Assembly (NCBI GenBank): GCA_002633025.1
Contig: NMRB01000202.1
Coordinates: 109,615-173,614, forward strand
Reading direction: 5' to 3'
DNA: 64,000 nt
From: Notospermus geniculatus
Taxonomy: Eukaryota; Nemertea; Pilidiophora; Heteronemertea; Lineidae
Positions 24,301 to 36,300 of this stretch are shown here, in pieces; the stretch's first letter is position 1; every line of letters starts with the position of its first letter. Below the pieces are notes generated by a model. The model searched no databases, had not been told where the DNA came from, and saw only the letters and a list, made by a program, of their open reading frames with translations. The translations under genes and the position numbers were made by a program.

Positions 24301-27300
24301 TACATTTGTTATGCACAATATATTAGTCTGACATTCTGACCAACACCCAGCTTTCTATTTCAAGATGTGTGCATTTATCATGTTTATGTAAACAACTGAG
24401 GTAGTTGAGTCCTTGCTTGAGAATAGGATGGTAGGCCTAGGCCTAGTTGATGTCACAACATCAGCCCTAGCTCCACCCAGGATATTGGGAATGACTCACC
24501 GTCACGTTGTACTCACTCATGAAATGGACAGATGTTTTTGCTGTTTATTTGTGACATCATGATAAATAAAAAAAAACTATTAAAAACTAACTGCTGCCTG
24601 CTTCAAAATTATGATCACAATTTTCTGGGACATTCCGTGTCCTTTCTTGACCCCATGCCCAAGTAATCAGTATGATTACTTGTAAGTTGCATATAAAGCG
24701 TAGGCCTATAAATGAAATGATTTCTGTTTTGAAACAGCAGCCGCCAGCTGATGTAGTCATTTGTTATTATCGTTATTATTGTGTTTTGATTACTAATACA
24801 ATCAAAGGCATTTGTATTTATTGAAGTAGTCTCTTGGAAAGAACATGTGCAGCGTCATGGCCGTATTCCTTCAGTGACTCACTGCAGCTACGTGGTTTTA
24901 CAGTAGGACCTCCTTAATAGTGGACACCTCTGCCAGGCGGACACCTCTCTCTTATGGATACCTAATATCCCAGATTAGGCATTTCGATTTATCCCATCTC
25001 AACTTCTGTAATCAGGACACACTCAGTAAACGTCAGTGGAGGAACCTCTCTATTAAGGACACCTTTGTGACTGACTGATGCTGTTCTAAATAAAGGTATG
25101 TCCTGATTATAAAGGACAAAGTGAATAGAAATGACAAAAATGGGACTGCGTCCTCAATGGGAGGTGTCCTATTGCCAGAGGTGTCCATTGTGGCATACTG
25201 TATAGCATTTGTCCACCCAAGTGCATCCTTTGTATAGAGGTTTGTTTGTGGGCTGACAGCTGCCAATGATGGCAAAAAGCAGTAGTGACTTCATACCTCT
25301 AGAGGCAGTGTGGGTTGAATGATCTGTCAGGCTCAGCTGAAAGCGCTGCGCCATAGATATGCCGTGCATAGTTACGGTTGCTAATGGAGTGTGGGGAAGA
25401 CGTATCTGATGATGTCATCATGGTAGTCTGGTATTTGCCGTGTTGCTCGTGAAGTCAATACGTTACCGAGAATACACTCCCACTTGACAGATAATTCTCT
25501 TAGAAGTGAAAAAGTGCCAGTAGGATCAATCAGTGAGATGGACATCGGTATTTTTTCGTTGACTTAAGAAGATCGTCATTCTTTTATTATACAATTTTCC
25601 TTTTATTTTCAGAGTCCAGTCTAATTGAAAGTATATTTTTCATGTGGTTCCCATGTCACGTGTCTCCTGCTGCACAGAAATTTTATAATGTAGTTGGTCA
25701 AGGTTTAACTATGTAATTTGCCTGGGGCAGAACCCCTTTAAGTCTAATGACATTCTCATACCTTGACGAGGTCTAGGTAATTCCTGTCATAAATGTAATT
25801 AATTACCAAGTGAACCACGTACATGATTTCACCTTTGGTCAAAAATGGTAACTAATCCTTGTAAAAGTCCATAAAAAGGAAATTTAATAACCAAATTAAA
25901 TCTTTAATCCATAGCTTCGATCTCTGATACACGGATCCGGTCCTATTATACCCCATTCTCAAATAGTTTTTCCATCTCAGGATATCAAATAAAATAGCTA
26001 CCATCATTTCTCCTTCTTTTAACTCTTTCAGTTAATAGGCTTCCTTTACACAGAAGTATATGGTTAACAAAGTTAACGCCGGTTAACAAAGGCTTCAAAT
26101 GGATTCATGACCGTGAAGCCATTGTTAACCAGCGTTTTTGTATACCGTATACGTCTATGTAAAGGAAGCCTTAGGGATTCACCATCACAATACACGTAAT
26201 ATTCTTTACTTTAAACACCTACATCTTATTATTGAAGGAAGGTACAGCCGCTTTGGGAATCAATCTGAGGTCTTGTCCCTCACTACGTCACAAGCGATGG
26301 CACTCGTTCACCTAAGTGACCGTCATGAAGCGTAGGTGGGCGATGATTGAGGGACCTCATGCTAAGAACTATTGACCGCAGGATGAGATGGGCTAGGAGG
26401 ATTGTCTTGTTTACAAAGCCTATGATGTGACTTCCCTGGTGGAGTGAGTTAATGGGTTTCACCTTCTCTGCTTGCAGCTGATAGAGTCATTAGGCTTGGT
26501 GATCTATCGAGCTCTAGATTATGGCCTCGAAGAATCAGAGGAGCGATCACTCGGTGTCGGTCTGGAGACGATGATCATGAGGATGACGGGTAGCGATGAG
26601 GGAAGAAACAGTGATACAGAATGTGACGAAGGTATAGAAAATGACCAAGATGAAGATAAATGTGGTATCACATTTGAAGATGTTATAAAGGTAGGTTTAG
26701 CATAAAAAGCTCCAAAAGCTGACGTGAATTAAGAAAGCGTGGAATCTCCCAATTTAGGACACCTTTGGGATTGGCAGATGCTGTCCTTAATTGAGAGGTG
26801 TTCTCGCTACAGAAGTCAAAATGATCTACCGTGTGATCTACATGTATGTGGGACTGAAATTTGATGTCCCTTCATTGAGAGCTGTCCTCTTACAGAGGTT
26901 TCTGTTAAGGGAGGTTCTACTCATGATAACCTGACCCCCACCTAATGGGTCGGATTTCCATGTAGTATCAAAGTACGGGTACATCAGAACATGGCCAGTG
27001 ATGAAGCAAGAAAGCAGTCAGGTAGTTTGTCTCATGCTTGGAATTTCACCCTGATATGACGGAGCATCGTATTGTAATAAACAACAAAACATTCTTTCCT
27101 TTTGCAGGTGTGCATGCATCACGTGGCCGTGTCAGGAGAAGCTGCTAACCACTATAAAGCCGTCTGTCGGGCACTCGTGGCAGAGGCACAAGAACTCATA
27201 CACTTCCTGGAAAAGATATCAACACAAAAAGAGGTAAAGGTCAAGGAGATCCAAATACCCAGCATCCAGTCATCTCAGCAATTAGAGAGTCAAAATTATT

Positions 27301-30300
27301 ACCATAATGATCGATAATATGCAAACTACAAAAAACGTCTACGCAGAAAAGTGGATCAATAGGTTTGATAGAAGCAGGATGCTGCTGCTGCTGATGTTGG
27401 CATCCTGTTCATTGCGTTGGTGTAGAACTCGGTGAAAGATACCTATTGTTACTTTTTTAGTAGAATTGCCGAATGGTATCCATCTGTTGCTGATTGAGTT
27501 AACCCTTTCATTGCTGGTGGTGACTTCACTGAAATTGTCAAACTACCAAATTCTTAAATCTTATAGGAACCCTGTCACATAGGTATGCATTGAAAAGGAC
27601 TCTCACAGAGCTTTCCAGTGAATACGTATGTGATGGGTTTCAGGTTCCTTTTAGCTTTTTCACATTTTTTAAAGAAAAGGGGCTCCTGTTCATTTTTGTC
27701 ACTTGAGGAATCTGAGTTGTGATCCTTGGGAAGACAGAAAAAGCTACGCACTTGCAAATTGCAGGGATTATTTGTTGTGCTGTACAGAATAATCGCTGCA
27801 ATTTGCAGCTTCATAGCTTTCTCCATTTTCTCCAGGATCACAACTCAGATTCAATTGACGCAAAATGAACAGTCCCTTTGCCACTAATTGCAGTGAAAGT
27901 GTTAAGGGGGTTAATAGAAACAAAGTACAGGTGGCCTCTTGACAGAGAAGAGGAATCCTAATCAAATGAATTGGTTTTATGATGTGATGCCGCAATTATC
28001 GGATTCCGTCTGCTGTGGTTTAGAATGGGAAATTAGATTCGGTGTTTGTCTTGAGCGTTGAGAAAAACTCCTTAAGAACTTCTTATCATGATTGCCGGAG
28101 TGTTGTATAGCGAACACAAGAAGTTCTCATCTTTATTGCCGAAGAGTTGTATCGCGAACACGTTCTGATTGCATTACTTATGTGGTTTTGTTCGTCTGAT
28201 GTTCCACCCGTTGAGATTTGAGTGAGATACTCGCGGAAGATGAAAGAGGGAAAGAGGAAATTGGTATTGGAAGCCGAGAGGGGTGATGGTGAAAAATTCA
28301 TCAGACCAGAATTCCAGTCTATCGTACATTTGTAGTGAAGTGAAGTGGTTGAAATCCTCCAATACGTCTGCTTTGCACCAACTTTTGAGAGTAGGAATTC
28401 TGTCGATCTTCAACAGCCCCCGTCTTATGGCTCCCCCGCTATCTGATGCAAATTTCTGCCTCAGGAATAATACTTAAGATTTTCAATGCATACACTGAAG
28501 CCATCATCTTTCCAAGCACCGAATCGCGTTAGTGTTTGAAGATTATTCTGGTGATACCCATGACAAATGGAAGAACTTGAGATCTAAGGCAGAAAAACTA
28601 AAAAAACTCATCATCTTTCATGTCTTCACTCTGTCGCCGAGCTTGAAATCGCGCCATTCATATTGATTATGATTTGCAGTTGCACTCGAAGCGTTCCTTT
28701 CACACAACTTATTACTGTGTACATACTCCGTCTCTGTCTTAATTACTTCCTCTCGGTGCGAGATTGAGAGGAGTGTGTTCAATGTTAAAGGGACACCGTC
28801 AGTCAGTTGCAGTGAAAAGTGAAGAGAAGAGGGAGACCCTATTCAAGATTTCCAGAACGCAACTTTAACTAGGCCCACCAATTGACGTTGACATCATGAT
28901 GCAGAGCCGTGCGCAGGGGGGGGGGGGGCAGAACCTTGAGGTGAAAACGACAGCTGTTACCACTGCACCACTCCCGACAACCCTAAGTTGACTGAATTAG
29001 TCGTCAGTGGAGTTCTGCCGTCACTCTCCCCTGAGCGACTGGTATAATTTTCGTGAAAGCAAGCGATCCACAAAGATAATGAAGTTTGATGACACTGGAG
29101 ATCGTCTCTCCTAGGGCAAGAATCAGTGATCATTACCATAATACTCTGATTTAATTTGCGATGGGTTAGCGGAAGTGGTGTATACATTAAAGGAAAACTC
29201 CCATCCTAAAACTTACAATACCAAAATCTGCTCTTCTTTGCCTCCTTTAAGTCGTGGCTCCATCGTATTTCAGTTAGAACAGCCGTAATCAAAAAGATAG
29301 CTTAACCCCAATCTGATGCAGGCTGACTAGTACTGGAAAACACATTCATCACACTTTCTATTTGCCAATTTCCGCAAAAAAACCTATGAAACCATAGAAT
29401 ATTGGTGTACAGTATGCAGTGGAACTTATTTCATAACGTATATACAATTTTCTTATGAAATGGCAGTTTTTATCAGGCTTTCACTATACGCCAGATTTAC
29501 CTGACAGGAAAGCAATTGATTATATTTCCATAGAGCAATTTTGGATAAAAAGTGGTTGGCAAGGACTAGTGGTAACCATGTTAACCCATCCTGTGCCAGT
29601 CTGGAGATTGTGACTGGTGGACGTCTTTACTAGAAGATGCATTACTTGGCAGCTCTTACAAGATCCGTATGACCCTCCTTTTAGAAAATGTCACAGGGCC
29701 CAAAATACCAGCAACAAATTGACCAAACTTGGTCTGAAGATGTGTCATCTATCCAGATACAGACAGAAATGACAACAACACTGGGTGCAATGACTTGGGG
29801 AGAGAAAGGGTTAGATATACAGTGCACCCTCGCTCTATGAACCTCGATTTTATGAACTCCTGGATATTACGAACCCAATGTCTGGCTCCCAAAATTTCAT
29901 GACATGCATGTAAATCCTTGCTATTACAAACTCCGCGTTAGTATGAACTTAACCCTTGGACCCCGAAGGGTTCGTAATAGCGAGGGGGACTGTAGTGTAT
30001 TTGGAAATGAGAATAATTTTGGATGCTGTCCCCTTACTTTTACCTAGTACTGTAGGTCCTTGCTGATAATAGCCCAGACACAGCCCCTACATCTTTTCTG
30101 TGTGTTGAATCTGCTGCCCAAAACTGCCTCAGAGATATTTGTCAGTCCATCATCAAAACCACCTCAATCATTTTCCTCAGCCTCATCTCATAATAATGTT
30201 CATATCTGTTGTATTTACAGAAGCTTGGTGGTGATGAAGTGGATGGGAATGACCTGGAGGAGCTGCAGAAACTGGACTGGGTATGTAGCCGACACTGTCA

Positions 30301-33300
30301 GGAGATTGTTATGCAATGTACTTTCAGCTGACAGTGAGTGGTGTAGTGCAAACATTGGTGCCTATCACCGCTGACATTCTCGGTTCAATCCCCTCAGCTG
30401 GATTCATCTTCATGTGCTAGAGATGTGACTCTCTTCTCGAGGGAGGTTTTCTTTGGCCACTCTGGTTTCCCCCTGCTCATTCCTCCTTACCCAATATTGC
30501 CTATAGATCCAATAATGCTGTATTTGCCCTTGGTTCTCAACTCAATATTCCGAACCTCATCTGCAATGGGGAACCGGAGGAACTAACGTCACGACGTGGC
30601 GCTGTGAGCAGTGCGACCGACATTTCTTTTTTCTAACGTTGTTTCCATTTATTTCTGGTGTGAAATGTACATCAGATTTTTTCATGACGCAACGTCAACA
30701 CCTAAAACGACGTCAATGACGTCGTTTCGGTCGCACTGCTCGCAGCGCCGACCTGTCGGGATTTCCGGCACGCGGGTTCCTCATTGAGGTGAAGGAGCTG
30801 TCATCATGGGTTGTCCATCCAGTAATTGGTCCGGAATATCTGTGGAATGCATTTGAACCCATTCACAGACTCTTCACCCAGACGAGGCCAGATCTTATGA
30901 ATAAGTACCAATATTTGGTGTCTAGAACAGCTTGACTTTCCGATCATTGGTTTTTCTTGATCTTTTTCCAACATCTGACTCCATCTTATTTTGCTCTACG
31001 TAGGAAATGGGGGTAAGGTCAAAATGGCATTATACTTTAATCATAAATGTTGTAAACTTTGAAAACATACGGAATGCAAAATGTCCAAAATGTGTTCAAA
31101 AAACAATTGCGATTTATAATTTACAAATAAACGTTGTCTTGTACTGTGAGAATGTGTCAGTTCTTTGTAGTGCCAAAGTATTTAATGTGGGAAAGTGCCG
31201 ATCTGTCAGAGCTAGCCTTACACTATCTTCGTGACGCACCAGTATGAAGATCAAAGTCCTATGCCTGACTAACTCACAAAGGCTTTCGCTGGTGTTTTTC
31301 ATGTACTGGTAAAGATCTATCTAGGGCTCTATCGGAGGATGGAGGATTAAAGGATAAGGTGTACGGTACATACTGTGGGTGGAACGTTCCGTTCCGTGTT
31401 TCTTCCCGTGAAAGCTTTTGTTGCCATGGTTTGATAATTATTGATTTCCCAATTTAGCTAAGCCCATTTTGTTGCATACCTTAGCTTGTACTCATTGTAT
31501 TGCTCTCAGAGGAGCTGGTTTCTCAGTCTTTTTTCTGCTCATAAAAAAGTGATGTTGCCATGACCCAACACCCCTGGACCTTGATGAAATACTGCATAAA
31601 ATGTAACATAAACTTTGCTTCAAATTCTTATTGTGACCTCATTTTCTATCCAATCATGACATATTGAGACAAGAAGATTGAGTTTGGGGCATTCTGTACC
31701 CCAGTACATATATTGCGAATCTTGTCACCATGCTTTGGCTGTGTATGGACACAAGACAACATGCTTTGGCTGTGTATGGACTCAAGACGACGTGCTTTGG
31801 CTGTGTATGGACACAAACCACCATGCTTTGGCTGTGTATGGACACAAACCACCATGCTTTGGCTCTGTATGGACACAAACCAACATGCATTGGCTGTGTA
31901 TGGACACAACTCACCGTGCTTTGGCTGTGTATGGACACAAATCAACATGCATTGGCTGTGTATGGACAGGAGACAGTTATATGCATGCTTGTTGTCTTCT
32001 CCTTCACTGAAGATAGTTCAGGCAAAAGAAGCTGAAAGGCTGATTAATAAAAGTCAAAAGTAGTTAATCTCTCAGAGAAATGCCTGCAGTACACTGTTCT
32101 TGCGATGGCTTATCTGATTTGCTGTACTCAGCCCTTCCTGTCATTTCAGGCACGGCTATGGATGCAAGTCCTCCGACAGTTACGGGACGGTGTAAGACTG
32201 AAATCGGTATCAGGCGCAGGCCAAAAGGACAGTGAATTTGAACTGACGCCATACGAAATTCTAATGGAGGACATTCGGTCAAGGAGATACACGTTAAATA
32301 AAGTCATGGTGGGTATAAAAATATTGCTTGCTGAATTCTCAATTGGTGTTCAACTGCACAAATGAACAAATCTAACCATTGGATATTCAGAATCAGGGCC
32401 CTGTCCGCTCATGCATGTGTAGGCCAGTAGCCCTGATCCAGTGTATTCATTTTCAACCCTGAAACGTGACTCATTCGTTCCCATATTTGGCAATTTTCAG
32501 AGTGTCTTGACTGATGGGGCGGATGTAGTGCCTTTCGATAAGGGCACTGATGTGAGTCTTAAATGTTCGGCACTGATTATGTGTGAATGCTGAATACTCC
32601 TCCATCACGCCTGTCGTATTAGGTTTAACTTGCATGCGATCTGTCATTCAGTTTTCATACTGTAAACCCAAGTTTTTGTGGACCTGGTTCTTTTCATGAA
32701 AGTAGTTCAGAATGCTGAATTCAGTTGTGAAAAATGGGTACTTAATGCGTATCAAAAATTTGGTTTACAAAAACTTTGGGTTTACAGTACCTTGTTGTTG
32801 CTTTCGATGTCTTCTACCTATCTCGTTCTATCTCCAGGTAAACGGTGACATACCTCCAAAAGTCAAAGAGGATGCCCACGCCATGATCCTCGAATTCATA
32901 CGATCGAGACCTCCTCTTCATCCGGTAAGCATTACGAGCTGACCATCCCCTCTTATTTTCCTTGATCTTCTTCATATTTTGTTGGCATGCTGCTCCTTTC
33001 TTGATGTAGCTTTTTAGATGCGGCCTATTTCTTTTGTGTGTCCGAATCAGGAAGTTTTCTTAATGAGAAGGTGGACTTTTGACTCACAACTTCTCTCCAG
33101 TCCACAATTCAGGAAGGGTAGATGGCAATTCTCAATTCTTAGGTGAGATCCTCAGGGCCATGGGACTATGGACATGATGGTGACATTGAGAACAGATTTG
33201 GACCGCTAGCCATGTTTGGAGGGCCTGAAGTACATGGTTCCACCTTCAGATGATGTACTTAACATAGTCTGTTTAGGCCAGTTTTGTCATGTTTGTCTTG

Positions 33301-36300
33301 ATGCTTGCCAACTTCCAGAAATCCAGTGTGAAAATCCATATTTTATGTTCCCAAAAAGTTAATTTACTGAGCTGAGTGGCGTTTGCCTTTCCATGATAGC
33401 TTATTCTGAATTCAATGTAGAATTCGTTACGTGTTTCAGATGAAGGACCGACAGCTGAAATCACCACCAAAAGAGGAGCCGAATCTCCACGAGCAATTAT
33501 TAGACGCCATCAAATCAGCTGAACCCAAAAAACTAAAACATGTGGGAGGAGGCAATTTATACGGTAAGTTTTGTAAAAAACTGGGATGTTTTCACCGTGA
33601 TATCTGAATCACCTGTGTTGTGCGTAAACTCATCCTGTATAAGTGAAATCTGATCTTTGTAGTTGTCGCTACTTTCTTAGTGTTTGTAATGAAAGAGATT
33701 TCTGCATCAGTGTTGTGGAGTATAATGTGACATTTGTGATCGAGTATTGGATATCATTACAGTGTGTTCGAAATAAGCTGTCTTAAGTAGGTGAGGCCTA
33801 TTGTGTGCGCTACTCCGGTCCTGTTCTGGATTATATGCAGGCACTAGGGATTGCACAGGGGAATGGTAATGCCTTTTGACAGATCAGCAGCAAACATAAG
33901 TTCACTCCTTTATGTGGATCATACATGTATTTGCATTGGGTAGATTATCTTGAGTTGGTTGGTCCTTGTGAGGTAGGGGCAACTTAACATTCTGATCTGG
34001 GGGCCCTGGTTGCAAAAATGGCCAGCCAACAGGCCCCAACAGTATCATTTTGTGCACCTATCTTTGACAGCTAATTTTGAATGCATTGTAATCATGTGTT
34101 CTCAACAAGAATCTGTTGTCTTCTGTCCAATTGCGTAGATTTCTTATCAGCTTACTTCGCTGCAGGATTTATTCGGATGACTTATTTCAAATTTTTTCAG
34201 GCTCCAATTACCTCCGTCGTTTCTCTGAACCAGCAGGTACTACTGTCACCTAACCTGTGTGAATTCATTTGAACCCTGTAGCATAGACCAATGCTGCTGT
34301 GACATGCCCTCAATAGGTCTCTCCCACATCTTGGGTTGCTGTGGAGCGTATCCTATGTGCTTTTCTATCCGCTCGATAACCTAACCTCATCTTGTAATGT
34401 CATTTAAGGTCTCCGGTCTCTTCAGAGGGAGAGAGCGGAGACCTTAAGCATTGTGATTTTAACCCTTGTTGTTTGAGATGACCTAACCCAGGCAATACAC
34501 TTGTAGCCTTACTAATGTATGACTGAATACCATACATACAGAACAAAGGGGGAGGACACTAAACCCCATTCCGGTGGGCCTATTTATTGGTGATACATTC
34601 TGAATCCTCTGGGGTAGTGTGTCAGACACAAGTCTTACTATTGCTGTAGTGGAAGCTGATAGATGGCAGCACCGACGGTGAGCCAGAATGGGGTGGGGGT
34701 GGGGCAAATGATGGCAGTTCGATCGTCAAATGTTTTGAAGATGGACTGGAAAACGTCACTATCATAAATCCATGTTGCTAACATCACTTCAACTCATATA
34801 GCAGTTAGTTCCTTATTTATTACAGAATCCAGACAGGGACCATCATCCTAGTGATTTATTTTCTGTCTGTCTAGTTTAGTGACTAACATTAGATGATTAT
34901 TTCACTCACTAGAACCATGTACCATCCAGAATATCTCTGTGTTAGCAGTTTATGAATGTTACCAAATCATAATGAGAGATATTACGAATATCTTCCGTTC
35001 CTAATTCTTTGTTTTAAACATGAATGTTCTAGCTGAAAAGAGGGGCAAAACAAAGACCTTTAAGACCCTTATAAAGACACGAGGTCAGTTTGGCTGTGGC
35101 CCTCCTTATAACTTTTTTTGGGTGACAGTTTCCATGACTTCAATCTGATTTGGTTATGGTTGCCTGTTTAATTGAGATTCCAGCATGAGATCAGGCTGAA
35201 ACAACAGAAATTTATCAAGTGCTTGACTCTTTTTCTGTCTAAGACATCTTGGTGCTCTTGGTACTGGAATGCTCTGATATGCATGATTGATACTTCACAG
35301 GCTGACCCGATAAAATGTCCTTTGGACAATGTGGCAGTTGGACAATGTGGCAGTTGTCTCCCTGTTGTTCACGGAACATTTTTGGACCACAAATACATTT
35401 GGGATGGCCGAGTCTATGCTGTCTTGTTTAGCTTTTGACAACCATCCCTCCCCCACTGGGACTGGGACTCTGTACATCAGCTTCATGCACAGAAACTTGT
35501 ATAAACTACATGTACATCTTCTAGTACGAATGACGATTTTTCAAAAGCATGTGTTGTTGAATCACCCTTTAAATCACTTTAAATCATGCAATATTCTACA
35601 TGTACGTACATCAACTTTGATTAAAGAGTCTGTGTCATATTACATATTACCAGTAATGGATGAACACCTTTGCCTTTGATGACTGTTATGCTTCTGACAG
35701 GAACTAAATTTCGCCTGGCATCATGTGCCTGTTTGGAAAGTAATCAGCGACTAACGCGAGTCATTAATTTGCGCAACTGATGACAAAGGTGACGGGTCTC
35801 TAATGAGGGATTAAGAGTCATTATTCGTCTTTTGATTGTTTTAACTCTCTGAGCAGTTTCTGCCTTCAGTAAGCGAATTTGGCAAACTCAGACTCCCCTT
35901 TTCAGAAGTTAGTCCACTGAATTTTAGATATTCTCTTCTATTCCAGTCGAGACATCACGAACGAAGCTGTTTGAGGATGCTACGAGTCCACAACCCACCA
36001 GAAAACTCATCAAAGCTGACATGTCATTATTTCAAAGTTACAGTGTAAGTTAACTTCGAGGGCTGTACTGACATGTGTTCAAGTCCTAGTCGAATCAAAT
36101 TCATAATCATAATGTGAAGAGGGAGCCCTGTTTTTGACCGGTAGTTCAGTTTCCTCCTACATTTGCCCAAGTGGAAGGATTCAATAGTTTGTCAAAAATT
36201 TTCCTTCAGGATGACGAAACGTCAACAGCTCAAAGCGATGATGATGACGATGACGATGAAACCACCGATTGTGCTGATGATGATGACGACGAAGTATTCG

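Larger units (their letters stand above)
16290..26477. other. SPIRE intron 2 (10.2 kb)
   Basis: This is the longest intron of the window. It contains SINEs (20641, 21521), a LINE 3' remnant (24045), MITEs (20660, 21805, 26036), decayed copies of the GAGGTGTCC repeat (19320, 24902) and ACATGTA/TAGGCCTA-rich stretches. Open frames of up to 173 codons occur (19477-19998) but none is recognised. I see no further SPIRE exon. Confidence 0.7.

Noticed and set aside
31646-32063. Overlapping long frames on both strands that look like a repetitive secreted peptide
   Set aside because: They are all produced by one 31-bp minisatellite inside a SPIRE intron. No splice signals or conserved flanks support coding use.
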